Positions 25,824 to 34,934 of a DNA stretch of 42,772 nt are shown here, one piece after another. The position numbers and the translations under genes were made by a program. A model generated the notes under the pieces. It did no database searches, was not told the origin of the DNA, and saw only the letters and a list, made by a program, of their open reading frames with translations. Each line of letters starts with the position of its first letter. The first letter of the stretch is position 1. The DNA comes from Maribacter sp. (GTDB taxonomy: Bacteria; Bacteroidota; Bacteroidia; Flavobacteriales; Flavobacteriaceae): NCBI GenBank assembly GCA_024228355.1, contig JAAETN010000022.1, positions 1 through 42,772 of the forward strand, in the 5' to 3' direction.

Positions 25824-27649
25824 TGAACAGGACAGTAAATATAAATCTCGCAAATACACTTTTTCATATGGATGAAGAAGCGTTCAACAAAATGCGTCGT
25901 TATTTAGAAGCAATAAAACGTTCATTCGTCAATACTCCTGGTAGCGATGAAATACAAGCCGATATTGAAGCGCGTATAGCCGAACTTTTCTATGAGAAAT
26001 TGGAAAACGAACGTCAGGTAATCACTCTTAAAGAAGTAGATGAAGTTATTGCAGTCATGGGCCAACCTGAGGATTACATGATCGATGAGGATATTTTTGA
26101 CGATGAGCCAAAAGCTAAATCCACATCAACAGGAACTACTGGAAGAGTTAAAAAATTGTACAGGGATATTGATCACAAATATATTGGCGGTGTATGTTCC
26201 GGATTGGAGCATTATCTAGGTTTTGATGCCTTATGGATCCGAATTATATTTATTATTGTGGCACTTACAACAGGCTTTGGTTTTATAGCCTATATTCTTC
26301 TTTGGATCTTAGTTCCTGAAGCAGAAACTACCTCCCAAAAATTGGATATGACGGGAAAGCCCGTGAATATCAGCAACATAGAACGTAAAGTGAAAGAAGG
26401 GTTTGATGACGTTGCTGATAAGGTTAAAAGTGTTGACTATGAAAAAATGGGAAACAAAGTTAAGAGCAGCAGCAAAACATTCTTTGATACGTTAGGTGAT
26501 GTTATTATGTTCCTGTTTATGGTTATCGGTAAATTCATTGGAATCTTGTTGATCATAATCGGAGCAGCAACCTTAATAGGCTTGTTTGTTGGATTATTTA
26601 CCGTGGGTGTCTTGGATATGATCCACATACCTGGTGTAGATTTCTATAATATGGTAAACTCAACCAACGCACCAGTATGGGTAGTTTCATTATTGGCCTT
26701 CTTTGTAGTAGGTATTCCTTTCTTTTTCGTTCTCTATTTGGGACTAAAAATATTGGTGAACAACCTAAAATCAATCGGTAATATCGCTAAATTCTCCTTA
26801 TTGGGTCTATGGTTGATATCCTTGATAACCTTAGTTGTATTAGGTATACGTCAAGCCGCTGCACATGCATATTCAGATAGTGTTTCAACGGAGCAGACTA
26901 TTAATTTTGAAGTCCCCATTGACACTTTGCAAATAAGTATGCATTCATCCGAGCTTTATCAAAAAAGAAGAAATATGGCCATTGATGGTGTTATGGTAAC
27001 TTCATCTGATAACGGAGAGGAAATTTTGGTTTCCGATGATGTGCGCCTTTCCTTGAAGAAATCTAAAGACAGTGTGGTAAGAATAAAAATTCGTAAGGAT
27101 GCGAACGGTCGTTCTTTTAATGAAGCTAAGGAAACAGCGGGCAATATTGACTATTCCTATGCTGTGGAAGGCAACTCAATAGTCTTGGATGACTTCTTAT
27201 CCACCTCAATGAACAATAAGTTCAGGGATCAAGAAGTAAGGATCACTCTTTTTATACCGGAAGGAAAAACCATTCAATTTGATAACGAATCAGTACGCTG
27301 TATAAGAATGGGTACTAAAAATGATAGTGATATGGGTCGTTGCGAGGTACCTGACTATACTTGGATCATGGGTGAGGATGGAGAGCTTAAATGCCAGGAT
27401 TGCCCCGAAAGTATTGAGGACGAAGACGATAATGACGGTCATATCATTATCAATGAAGATGGTATAGACATCGACATTAAAGATAATGGGGATTCTTTTG
27501 AAATGAAGATCAATGAAGACGGAGTAAAGATAAAAGCAGATGATAGTAGCGACGGTGAGGTCCTGAACATTGATCTTAATGATGAAGGAGAAGGTCTCAA
27601 AATGAACATCGACGAGAACGGTGTTGAAATCAAGACCAAAGCTAATTAG
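25823..27649 (+). CDS. PspC-domain membrane protein with acidic C-terminal repeat tail
   Basis: A 608-residue protein. Residues 1-90 form a helical cytoplasmic domain (MDEEAFNKMRRYLEAIKRSF; ADIEARIAELFYEKL; VMGQPEDY). Residues 110-168 are a PspC domain (RDIDHKYIGGVCSGLEHYLG) with one membrane helix. Further membrane helices follow around 230-345. From about 365 on lies an extracytoplasmic beta-rich domain like DUF2807, with a probable disulfide pair region (VRCIRMG ... GRCEVPD ... CQDCPE). The last 75 residues are repeats of the type INEDGI-IKI. PspC proteins sense envelope stress. The coupling to padR and the next DUF2807 gene supports that role. Confidence 0.88.
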   Translation: MNRTVNINLANTLFHMDEEAFNKMRRYLEAIKRSFVNTPGSDEIQADIEARIAELFYEKLENERQVITLKEVDEVIAVMGQPEDYMIDEDIFDDEPKAKSTSTGTTGRVKKLYRDIDHKYIGGVCSGLEHYLGFDALWIRIIFIIVALTTGFGFIAYILLWILVPEAETTSQKLDMTGKPVNISNIERKVKEGFDDVADKVKSVDYEKMGNKVKSSSKTFFDTLGDVIMFLFMVIGKFIGILLIIIGAATLIGLFVGLFTVGVLDMIHIPGVDFYNMVNSTNAPVWVVSLLAFFVVGIPFFFVLYLGLKILVNNLKSIGNIAKFSLLGLWLISLITLVVLGIRQAAAHAYSDSVSTEQTINFEVPIDTLQISMHSSELYQKRRNMAIDGVMVTSSDNGEEILVSDDVRLSLKKSKDSVVRIKIRKDANGRSFNEAKETAGNIDYSYAVEGNSIVLDDFLSTSMNNKFRDQEVRITLFIPEGKTIQFDNESVRCIRMGTKNDSDMGRCEVPDYTWIMGEDGELKCQDCPESIEDEDDNDGHIIINEDGIDIDIKDNGDSFEMKINEDGVKIKADDSSDGEVLNIDLNDEGEGLKMNIDENGVEIKTKAN

Positions 27650-27783
27650 AGTATAATACAACTCAGCATTAATATTCAACAACTGGGTTAATCAAAATGG
27701 TGTAAGCGCCATATTAATAAGATATTTATTCGTCAATTAACAACAATCAAAACGCCTATAGGGCAAACCTAAAAAAAACAATC

Positions 27784-28515
27784 ATGACAACACTAGTAAG
27801 AATTACAATCGCATTGATCTTGACCTTATTCCTATCCTCTTGTGGATTAGACATAAACTTTGGTGACTTTGGCAGTGGTAAAAAAGGTAACGGGATAGTT
27901 ACCAGTGAAACAAGGGAAATTACCAGTGACTTTACCGTCGTTTCAGCATCAGAAGGACTTGATGTCTATGTTACTGATGGAGATGAATTTGAAATAACAG
28001 TAGAGGCAGATGAAAACATCATAGACCTTATCGCAACTGATATAAAAAATGACAAATTACGTATTCATGCTGAAGAAAACATAGGTAGGGCTACTAAGAA
28101 GGTATATGTTACAATGCCAGAAATAACAGGTCTAAAAAGTTCTAGTGGGGCACATTTAAGCACTGAGAATACTGTAAAGTCAGACAAATTGGAAATAGAT
28201 GCCAGTAGTGGTGCCAATGTGAACATTGAGATGCAAGTTAGTGAAGTAGACATAGATGCAAGTAGTGGTGCTAATCTAAGTCTTTCCGGTGATGCGCAAA
28301 CCGTTTTTGTAGATGCCAGTTCTGGAGCTAACATCAATGCAAAAAAATTGATAACCAAAATCTGCCAAGCAGGAGCCAGTAGTGGTGGAAACGTATCTGT
28401 GAACGTTTCTGATGACCTAACCGCAGATGCCAGCAGTGGAGGTAACATCTCTTACTCCGGTGAAGCGAGGGTTACTAAAAAGAAGTCTGTTTCAGGTAGC
28501 GTTCATAAAAATTAA
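27784..28515 (+). CDS. DUF2807 ('head GIN') lipoprotein
   Basis: A 243-residue lipoprotein (lipobox LSSC, C20). The mature part starts with the head GIN pattern (GNGIVTSETREI-DFTVVSASEGLDVYV) and continues as a repetitive beta-helix. Five to six copies of DASSGAN or ASSGGN occur about every 20-23 residues between residues 118 and 228, forming a regular ladder. Such proteins sit on the outer membrane or cell surface. Family members lie next to PspC genes, as here (134-base gap), which suggests a shared envelope-stress regulon. A strong terminator follows. Confidence 0.88.
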   Translation: MTTLVRITIALILTLFLSSCGLDINFGDFGSGKKGNGIVTSETREITSDFTVVSASEGLDVYVTDGDEFEITVEADENIIDLIATDIKNDKLRIHAEENIGRATKKVYVTMPEITGLKSSSGAHLSTENTVKSDKLEIDASSGANVNIEMQVSEVDIDASSGANLSLSGDAQTVFVDASSGANINAKKLITKICQAGASSGGNVSVNVSDDLTADASSGGNISYSGEARVTKKKSVSGSVHKN

Positions 28516-28545
28516 CGGATTTAAAACAAACTAACGCTGTTAATG

Positions 28546-28571
28546 GCCACCGAAATTTCGGTGGCTTTTTC
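28546..28571 (+). terminator. Intrinsic terminator after the DUF2807 gene
   Basis: A 20-base perfect palindrome, GCCACCGAAATTTCGGTGGC, followed by TTTTTC, forms a strong GC-containing hairpin about 30 bases after the stop codon. It closes the DUF4870-PadR-PspC-DUF2807 block. Confidence 0.9.
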
Positions 28572-28619
28572 ATTTTATTCTCCCTTGGGTTTATCTATAT
28601 TAGTATAAACATTTATCAG

Positions 28620-29630
28620 ATGCAGGTTAGTTTAAAAAAATACACCCTCGTATTAAAACATACCTTTAGTATTTCTCGTGAATCCTATGATTTTCAGGAT
28701 ACTTTGATTGTTGGGCTTACCCAGAACGGCAAAACAGGCTATGGTGAAGCCACTTCAAATCGTTATTACAAAATTACGGCTGAAAGCATGATTAAAGAGA
28801 TTGAAGGAGTTATGAACGAAATTGAAGCCTTTGATTTTTCAACTCCAGATGATTTTCACCAATTTCTTACTCAAAAAGGATTGAGTAATTTTTCAATCTG
28901 TGCGTTAGATCTTGCGGCCCATGATCTGTATGGTAAAATACTGAATAAGCCTTTGTACGAAATCTGGGGAACGAACCTTGACCACTATCCTACCACCAAC
29001 TACACCATTGGAATTGCCGATATTGATACAATGATTGCAAAAATGAAGGAAAAACCCTGGCCTATTTATAAGATTAAATTAGGCACCGACAATGATGTTC
29101 ATATAATAAAAGAACTGCGCAAACATACAGATGCCATTTTTAGGATTGATGCCAATTGTGCTTGGACGGCGAAAGAAACCATAGAAAATTCACCTCAACT
29201 CAAAGATTTGGGGGTAGAATTTTTAGAACAACCTTTAAAAGCAGATGATTGGGAAGGTATGGAGAAAGTTATGCATCATTGTGTCTTGCCCATAATAGCT
29301 GATGAAAGCTGTATTATTGAATCTGATGTGGAGAAATGTGGATTGCATTTTAACGGCATCAATATTAAGCTAACCAAATGTGGTGGCCTTACACCTGCCC
29401 TTAGAATGATCGCCAGTGCAAAATCGCTGGGGCTAAAAGTAATGGTAGGTTGCATGACAGAGTCCTCCGTTGGTATATCGGCTATTGCGCAGTTATTGCC
29501 CCAATTGGATTATGTGGATATGGATGGTGCCCTACTTTTAAAAGAGGATATTGCTAATGGCATTCAGATCAATGATGATGGTAGCTTGGTATTTCCAGAA
29601 TTGGGCGGAAGTGGTATAACCCTAAAATAA
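28620..29630 (+). CDS. Dipeptide epimerase (L-Ala-D/L-Glu epimerase type), enolase superfamily
   Basis: A 336-residue enolase-superfamily protein. Catalytic elements of the muconate-lactonizing/dipeptide epimerase branch are present: the KxK base pair in YKIKLGT, metal ligands in IDANCAW, EFLEQPL and IADESC, and the opposite lysine in INIKLTKCGGL, with TESSVG near the end. Such enzymes epimerise L-Ala-D-Glu from murein peptides so they can be degraded. Some relatives act on other dipeptides, so specificity is a best guess. The stop overlaps the next start (TAATG). Confidence 0.88.
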   Translation: MQVSLKKYTLVLKHTFSISRESYDFQDTLIVGLTQNGKTGYGEATSNRYYKITAESMIKEIEGVMNEIEAFDFSTPDDFHQFLTQKGLSNFSICALDLAAHDLYGKILNKPLYEIWGTNLDHYPTTNYTIGIADIDTMIAKMKEKPWPIYKIKLGTDNDVHIIKELRKHTDAIFRIDANCAWTAKETIENSPQLKDLGVEFLEQPLKADDWEGMEKVMHHCVLPIIADESCIIESDVEKCGLHFNGINIKLTKCGGLTPALRMIASAKSLGLKVMVGCMTESSVGISAIAQLLPQLDYVDMDGALLLKEDIANGIQINDDGSLVFPELGGSGITLK

Positions 29631-30682
29631 TGATACATTACATAGATGATTATCCGGGCCGCGAGATTAATGTTCAAGGTCAAAAATTCCTGTATTTTGG
29701 GGGCACCTCATATTTAGGGCTTCAAACTGACGAGGAATTCCAAAACGTCTTCATTAAAAATATCAAGAAATTTGGCACCAACTATGGGGCCTCTAGAAAA
29801 TCGAATGTAAAACTAAAAGTATTTGATGAGGCTGAAACGCTTCTTGCCAGGGTTGTCGGGTGTGAAGCCGCGCTTACCCTATCTTCAGGTTATTTGGCAG
29901 GCCAAATTTTAGCACAGAATTTCAACAAACCGGAATACAAACTTTTTTATGCCCCCAATACTCATTCGGCCTTATATAGTAATTACAACAAACCGTTTAC
30001 AACATTTAATGGTTTAAGTGCTGCTATAACAAAACAGCTAACTTCAAAAGATAATATTGTACCTGTTGTGTTTTTGGATTCCATTGATTGTGATGTGTGT
30101 AACTATCCCGATTTTAATGGATTACGAGACTTACCCCTTGAGCAGATTATCCTAATTGTCGATGATTCCCATGGTATTGGACTTATTGGTAAAAATGGTG
30201 AAGGTGTATTTAGGACTTTACAAAAATTCAAGGCAAAAGAGCTCATTGTTTGTTGCTCTTTGGGCAAAAGCTATGGCATACAAGCTGGTGCCGTTTTAGG
30301 AGATTCAAAACGAATAAAGCGACTTAGTGAAACCGCTTTTTTTGGAGGAGCAAGTCCTGCTGCACCATCGAGCCTTGCCACATTCGTCCATAGCCAATCT
30401 ATATATGATTCCAAAAGACAACAACTATTATGCAATATTGAATATTTTGAAAAATTGGTGACTAATATTTCGTACTTCAAAAGTATACATGCGCATCCCG
30501 CCTATACTTTTCAAGACGAGCAACTCAATGATTTTCTGGAAACCAAGGGCATTATCCTTACTAATTTCAACTATCCGGAAGAAAGCGCCACCTTGGTGAG
30601 TCGTATTGTAATAAGCAGTCATCATTCAAAAGATGATATTCGGGCCATTTCAGGGTTCATTAATGCATATTATTCAAGATAA
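29630..30682 (+). CDS. PLP-dependent alpha-oxoamine synthase-like enzyme (fold type I)
   Basis: A 350-residue fold-type I PLP enzyme of the class II aminotransferase/alpha-oxoamine synthase group (relatives: 8-amino-7-oxononanoate synthase, KBL). Seen motifs: a glycine-rich N-terminus (YFGGTSYLGLQ), LTLSSGYLAG, the PLP-ring aspartate and histidine in VDDSHGIGLIG, and the Schiff-base lysine in CSLGKSYGIQAG. At 350 residues it is shorter than true BioF, and no other biotin genes are near. One-base overlap with the epimerase gene implies a joint pathway, probably processing of murein-derived amino acids. Calling it bioF would be unsafe. Confidence 0.8.
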   Translation: MIHYIDDYPGREINVQGQKFLYFGGTSYLGLQTDEEFQNVFIKNIKKFGTNYGASRKSNVKLKVFDEAETLLARVVGCEAALTLSSGYLAGQILAQNFNKPEYKLFYAPNTHSALYSNYNKPFTTFNGLSAAITKQLTSKDNIVPVVFLDSIDCDVCNYPDFNGLRDLPLEQIILIVDDSHGIGLIGKNGEGVFRTLQKFKAKELIVCCSLGKSYGIQAGAVLGDSKRIKRLSETAFFGGASPAAPSSLATFVHSQSIYDSKRQQLLCNIEYFEKLVTNISYFKSIHAHPAYTFQDEQLNDFLETKGIILTNFNYPEESATLVSRIVISSHHSKDDIRAISGFINAYYSR

Positions 30683-30799
30683 TCCGAATCGATTGTTTTA
30701 AATTTTCTCATTGCATAAATTAACAATCTTTGATATTATGATTTTAACATAATTCTTTGTAACTTTTGTTGAATAAATAATTCTTTAAAACAAATGATT

Positions 30800-31270
30800 A
30801 TGAAAAAATTACTTGGTTTGGTTTTTTTAATGCTGATTTTAATCTCTGCGATTGGAATTACCTCTTCAAAACCAGATACGATGCACTCTATGGAAGGCAC
30901 CTGGGAACTTCAGAGTTTTTATAATTTCGATGGTCAAAATATTGTCGATACCATACCAACTGACGAAGGTTACAGACAGGTTAAAATGTATTATGACGGT
31001 AAGATCATGTGGTCCCGTTCCACATCTGAGGATACTAAGGATGCCGATGGTAATGATGTTGTAGGTTTGTTTGGCTATGGCACTTACTCGATATCAGAAA
31101 ACGAATTAACAGAAGTTATAGAATATGGGGATAAAGGTATGTTGAAAGACAAGGACTCTTTCCGTACCTTTGTTTTTGAACTTTGGCTAGAAGATGATAA
31201 GTATAGTCAGATAAATACGGATGAAGAAGGAAATAGACTTTTTTCCGAAAATTATGTACGAATTAAATAA
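30800..31270 (+). CDS. Secreted or membrane-anchored lipocalin-like protein
   Basis: A protein of about 156 residues; I take the second ATG (MKKLLGLVFLMLILISAIG) because it starts a standard signal peptide, though one six bases upstream is possible. The mature part begins MEGTWELQSFYNFDGQ and shows alternating beta strands with KMYYDGKIMWSR and FGYGTYSI, ending YVRIK, a pattern like small lipocalin-like domains. There is no lipobox cysteine. Function unknown. It is followed by a terminator shared with trxB. Confidence 0.75.
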   Translation: MKKLLGLVFLMLILISAIGITSSKPDTMHSMEGTWELQSFYNFDGQNIVDTIPTDEGYRQVKMYYDGKIMWSRSTSEDTKDADGNDVVGLFGYGTYSISENELTEVIEYGDKGMLKDKDSFRTFVFELWLEDDKYSQINTDEEGNRLFSENYVRIK

Positions 31271-31288
31271 ACCGTATAATTACCAAAT

Positions 31289-31315
31289 AAAAGCGCTACA
31301 ATGCAGCGCTTTTTC
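31289..31315. terminator. Shared terminator between the lipocalin-like gene and trxB
   Basis: AAAAGCGCT (31289-31297) and AGCGCTTTT (31305-31313) form a 9-bp stem with a 7-base loop. Because it has A-runs on one side and T-runs on the other, it can end transcription from both convergent genes. Confidence 0.8.
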
Positions 31316-31335
31316 TTTTATAACTAATAGTAGTT

Positions 31336-32301
31336 CTAAACGACTTCTTTAGGAGCTTCAATAGTCGCCAGATAACGTTCCGCATCTAAGGCTGCCATAC
31401 AGCCCGTACCTGCTGCGGTCACAGCCTGTCTATATTCCTTATCTTGAGAATCACCGCAAGCAAATACCCCTGGCAAGTTGGTTTTTGTTGATTTACCATT
31501 TGTGATTATGTAGCCAGTTTCATCCATATCAATCTGACCTTTGAAAATATCGGTATTGGGCTTATGCCCAATAGCTATGAAAAGTCCGGTTATGGCAATA
31601 TCCTCTTTTTCGTTAGTTTGGTTATTCAACATTCTAAGTCCCTCAACAACCTGTTCACCTAATACCTCATCGACCTGGGTGTTAAATCTAACTTCAAGGT
31701 TTGGAAGGCTATTCACTCTATGCTGCATAGCTTTTGAGGCCCTCATATAATCCTTACGTATTAGCATTGTCACTTTATTACAGATATTCGCCAGATAAGA
31801 TGCTTCCTCTGCTGCGGTATCACCGCCTCCAACAATAGCAACATCCTGGCCTTTATAAAAGAATCCATCACAAACGGCACAGGCTGATACTCCCCCACCC
31901 CTTAAGCGTTGTTCACTTGGAATATTTAAATACTTGGCTGTGGCCCCAGTTGAAATGATTATGGTTTCAGCCTCAATAGTTTTGTCATTGTCAACTGTTG
32001 CTTTGTGAATGCCCCCAACTTGCTTGCTCAACTCCACGGCTGTGATCATACCTATACGCACCTCGGTTCCAAAACGCTCAGCTTGTTGTTGTAATTGCAT
32101 CATCATGGTAGGACCGTCAATACCTTCAGGGTATCCAGGAAAATTATCGACCTCTGTTGTGGTTGTTAATTGCCCTCCAGGTTCCATACCTGTATAAACA
32201 ACGGGTTTAAGGTCGGCACGAGCTGCATAAATTGCTGCAGTATAACCTGCAGGACCTGAACCTATAATCAATGTTTTTATTCGTTCTACTTTCTCAGACA
32301 T
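31336..32301 (-). CDS. trxB: Thioredoxin-disulfide reductase
   Basis: A 321-residue flavoprotein, normal length. FAD-binding GSGPAGYTAAIYAARA lies near residue 14, the redox-active pair is C141 and C144 (CAVCDG), and the NADPH-binding motif is GGGDTAAEEA. It reduces thioredoxin with NADPH in the cytoplasm. A -7-like element (TACTTTTG on the minus strand, 32331-32338) and a 20-bp palindrome lie upstream, divergent from cardiolipin synthase. Confidence 0.96.
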   Translation of the reverse strand: MSEKVERIKTLIIGSGPAGYTAAIYAARADLKPVVYTGMEPGGQLTTTTEVDNFPGYPEGIDGPTMMMQLQQQAERFGTEVRIGMITAVELSKQVGGIHKATVDNDKTIEAETIIISTGATAKYLNIPSEQRLRGGGVSACAVCDGFFYKGQDVAIVGGGDTAAEEASYLANICNKVTMLIRKDYMRASKAMQHRVNSLPNLEVRFNTQVDEVLGEQVVEGLRMLNNQTNEKEDIAITGLFIAIGHKPNTDIFKGQIDMDETGYIITNGKSTKTNLPGVFACGDSQDKEYRQAVTAAGTGCMAALDAERYLATIEAPKEVV

Positions 32302-32330
32302 ATTCTAAATCTTCAATACTATCTATTAAA

Positions 32331-32357
32331 CAAAAGTAGGTTTTTTGCAAAAAACCT
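32331..32357 (-). promoter_or_regulatory. trxB promoter element with an adjoining 20-bp perfect palindrome
   Basis: On the minus strand TACTTTTG (32331-32338) fits the Bacteroidota -7 consensus TAnnTTTG. Directly upstream, and sharing one base, is a perfect 20-bp palindrome (32338-32357, AGGT6 G / C A6 CCT). It sits where the promoter spacer would be, the classic place for a repressor or redox-switch operator. No clear -33 TTG is seen, which would fit activator dependence. It could also act on the divergent cls gene. Confidence 0.45.
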
Positions 32358-32435
32358 TACAGCTAAAGTTATCAAAAGTTATTGTTCACAAAAGGCAGCT
32401 AAATGCAATTTAAAACAATCTATATTTAAGACAGA

Positions 32436-33932
32436 ATGACAAACATCATATTCCATTACGTGATGTTTTGTTTAATTTTGATGCACATTCTTGAGAACTT
32501 ATTGATGTATTGGATTATTGCCTTGATGATTTATTTGCTTTTAGCCATTGGTATGGTTGTTAGCCTATTGGTCAATGGTATAAAGCCAGCGAAAACTTTG
32601 GCATGGTTATTAACGATCTTCACCATACCCGTCGCTGGCATTCTCCTGTATTGGATGCTAGGAAGAAATCGTAGAAAATACTCTTGGAAAGACTTACATG
32701 AAGATAAGGCCATAAAAGATTATTTAAAACGAATTCGCCAAAATCAAAATAATCAAAAATCCTTAATTGAAAATTTTGAGGATTATAATAAATTAACCCT
32801 TCTTATTGAAAAAACCTCTGGTTTAAAACCTACCGAAAATAATGAAGTAGTACTCTTAAAAGATGGGAAGGCAACTTTCGATGCCATTTTCAAAGCCCTC
32901 GAAACTGCTGATAAATACATATATCTATTGTATTACATATTTGAGGAAGGAGAGCTTGCTGACCGCCTATTTGTCCTATTCAGAGACAAAATAATGGATG
33001 GGGTAAAGATTAAGATCATTTACGATGGTGTTGGCAGCTATTCCCTCAGCAAAAAATATATCAAGGAATTAAAGGACATTGGTGTAGAGGTCTATCCGTT
33101 TTTACCATTTAAATTAGGACGGTTTTTGGCTTCAATTAATTACAGGAACCACAGGAAAATAATAATTGTTGATGGGGAAGTTGCCTTTACGGGTGGTATT
33201 AATATCTCTGATAAATATTTAAAAGGAGATTTGGTTTTAGGAAAATGGCACGATACGCACTTACAATTAAAAGGAGCTTCCGTGTTGGATTTACAAGTGG
33301 TCTTCGCAATAGATTGGTTCTTGGTATCTGGGGATAAATCTGAATTTGAGGTTGAACATCCAATTCAATCAAAACATATTGGAGATCAGATTGTCCAAAT
33401 AGTCTATGGCGGACCAGATGATTACTTCTCCCCTATCGGTCAGACCTATTTTTCAATGATAAACAACACGAGAAAATACATTTATATTACCAACCCTTAT
33501 GTTATTCCCGGAACTGCAATACTTAGAGCGCTTGAAGTGGCTGCGAATAGTGGTATTGATGTGCGATTATTGGTTTCAGCCAAAGCGGATAGCATATTGG
33601 TCAAATGGAGTGTAAGGTCCTATTTTGAGTCATTGTTAAAAGCCGGAGTCAAAATTTACCAGTTTCCGGATGGGTTTTTGCATAGCAAAATTATTGTCTC
33701 AGACGATAAAATCGTTTCTATAGGCACGGCTAATATGGATATACGAAGCTTTGAACAGAATTATGAAGTGAATGCCCTGGTCTATGATACCAAAACTGCC
33801 ATAATTTTAAGGCAGGAATTCTTAAAAGAGATTGAACTAAGTATTGCAATGGAATATGAAACCTTTAAAAACAGGCCATATTTAGATAAATTAAAAGAAG
33901 GTATTGCCAAAGTCTTTAGTCCTTTGTTATAA
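32436..33932 (+). CDS. cls: Cardiolipin synthase (phospholipase D superfamily)
   Basis: A 498-residue membrane enzyme. Two N-terminal membrane helices (about 24-45 and 55-75), the second followed by MLGRNRRK, precede two PLD domains with HKD motifs: NHRKIIIVDGEVAFTGG and HSKIIVSDDKIVSIGTANMD. It joins phosphatidylglycerol units, or PE and PG, to cardiolipin. The start is uncertain: an ATG 15 codons in (32481) gives 483 residues, nearer the common family length. Its last 6 bases overlap the convergent dehydrogenase gene. Confidence 0.92.
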   Translation: MTNIIFHYVMFCLILMHILENLLMYWIIALMIYLLLAIGMVVSLLVNGIKPAKTLAWLLTIFTIPVAGILLYWMLGRNRRKYSWKDLHEDKAIKDYLKRIRQNQNNQKSLIENFEDYNKLTLLIEKTSGLKPTENNEVVLLKDGKATFDAIFKALETADKYIYLLYYIFEEGELADRLFVLFRDKIMDGVKIKIIYDGVGSYSLSKKYIKELKDIGVEVYPFLPFKLGRFLASINYRNHRKIIIVDGEVAFTGGINISDKYLKGDLVLGKWHDTHLQLKGASVLDLQVVFAIDWFLVSGDKSEFEVEHPIQSKHIGDQIVQIVYGGPDDYFSPIGQTYFSMINNTRKYIYITNPYVIPGTAILRALEVAANSGIDVRLLVSAKADSILVKWSVRSYFESLLKAGVKIYQFPDGFLHSKIIVSDDKIVSIGTANMDIRSFEQNYEVNALVYDTKTAIILRQEFLKEIELSIAMEYETFKNRPYLDKLKEGIAKVFSPLL

Positions 33933-34934
33933 GACCAAGGTTTCGTACCCCAATTCATTTCTACATGTTTCCCCTTTTACCCATCTATCCAAATTATCAA
34001 AAGTTATTTCAGCAATATTGGTCAAGGCTTCCTGTGTAACATATGCCTGATGTGGTGTAATCAAGACATTTTCAAAGGAAAGCAGGTTTATTAAATTTTC
34101 GTCCATGATTCCCTGATCAGAGTTGTCCTTAAAGAATATTCCTTTTTCTTTCTCATAAACATCTGCGGCATAGCCCGCTATCTTCTTCCCCATTAATGCC
34201 ATAATCAAGGCCTTTGTATCAACAATTGCCCCACGTGCTGTATTTATTATTAACACTCCTGGCTTCATTAATGTAAACGCTTCTTCAGACACCATATAAT
34301 GGGTTTCCCTGGTCAATGGGACGTTTATGCTGATAACGTCCGATTGTTTGTATAACCGTTCCAGCTCAACATATTCTACGCCATATCTTTCAACTAGCTT
34401 TTTATTGGGAAGTAAATCATGGGCGAGAATCTTACAACCAAAACCGTTCATTATCTTTACGAGCACAGAACCTATTCGTCCTGTACCAATGATACCAAAG
34501 GTCTTGTTCACCAAATCAAATCCCATTAGTTTCTTCTGTTCAAAGTTATAGGTACGAATTTGCCGATCAGCTAGGAAAATCTTTCTATTCAAGGACAATA
34601 ACAAAGCAACAGTATGCTCGGCAATGGCATTGGGTGAATAATCAGGGGCATTTGCCACCTTAAGGCCGAAGCGTTTCGCTGCTTTAATTTGAATATTATT
34701 ATACCCAGCAGACCTGAGAGTTATGTATTTTATCCCTAAATCCCTTAACTTTTCCAAAACTACCAAGCATGCATCATCACCGGAAAAAATACTTATAGCC
34801 TCGAAACCAACGGCCTTTATAGCTGTGTTAGTATCAAGTGCATCCGGAATATACTTCACTTTGTAGCGTGCTGAATTCGCCTTTTTTAAAAAAGGTATTT
34901 CAAAATCTTGAGCGCTATAAACTAGTAACTTCAT
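33927..34934 (-). CDS. D-2-hydroxyacid dehydrogenase, D-lactate dehydrogenase-like
   Basis: A 335-residue NAD-dependent dehydrogenase. The dinucleotide site is GIIGTGRIG (about 147-155), and the catalytic triad of D-lactate dehydrogenases aligns as R234 (NTARG), E263 (YEKEKG) and H295 (TPHQAY). The substrate region SAGYNN is also D-LDH-like. It would reduce pyruvate to D-lactate or the reverse. It is the third gene of a minus-strand group with a helical protein and a lipoprotein, and its start overlaps the lipoprotein stop by 20 bases. The neighbouring stress genes suggest use under low oxygen (inference). Confidence 0.88.
   Translation of the reverse strand: MKLLVYSAQDFEIPFLKKANSARYKVKYIPDALDTNTAIKAVGFEAISIFSGDDACLVVLEKLRDLGIKYITLRSAGYNNIQIKAAKRFGLKVANAPDYSPNAIAEHTVALLLSLNRKIFLADRQIRTYNFEQKKLMGFDLVNKTFGIIGTGRIGSVLVKIMNGFGCKILAHDLLPNKKLVERYGVEYVELERLYKQSDVISINVPLTRETHYMVSEEAFTLMKPGVLIINTARGAIVDTKALIMALMGKKIAGYAADVYEKEKGIFFKDNSDQGIMDENLINLLSFENVLITPHQAYVTQEALTNIAEITFDNLDRWVKGETCRNELGYETLVL

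Noticed and set aside
29630-30682. 8-amino-7-oxononanoate synthase (bioF)
   Set aside because: The protein is short for BioF and no other biotin gene is nearby; its partner is a dipeptide epimerase.
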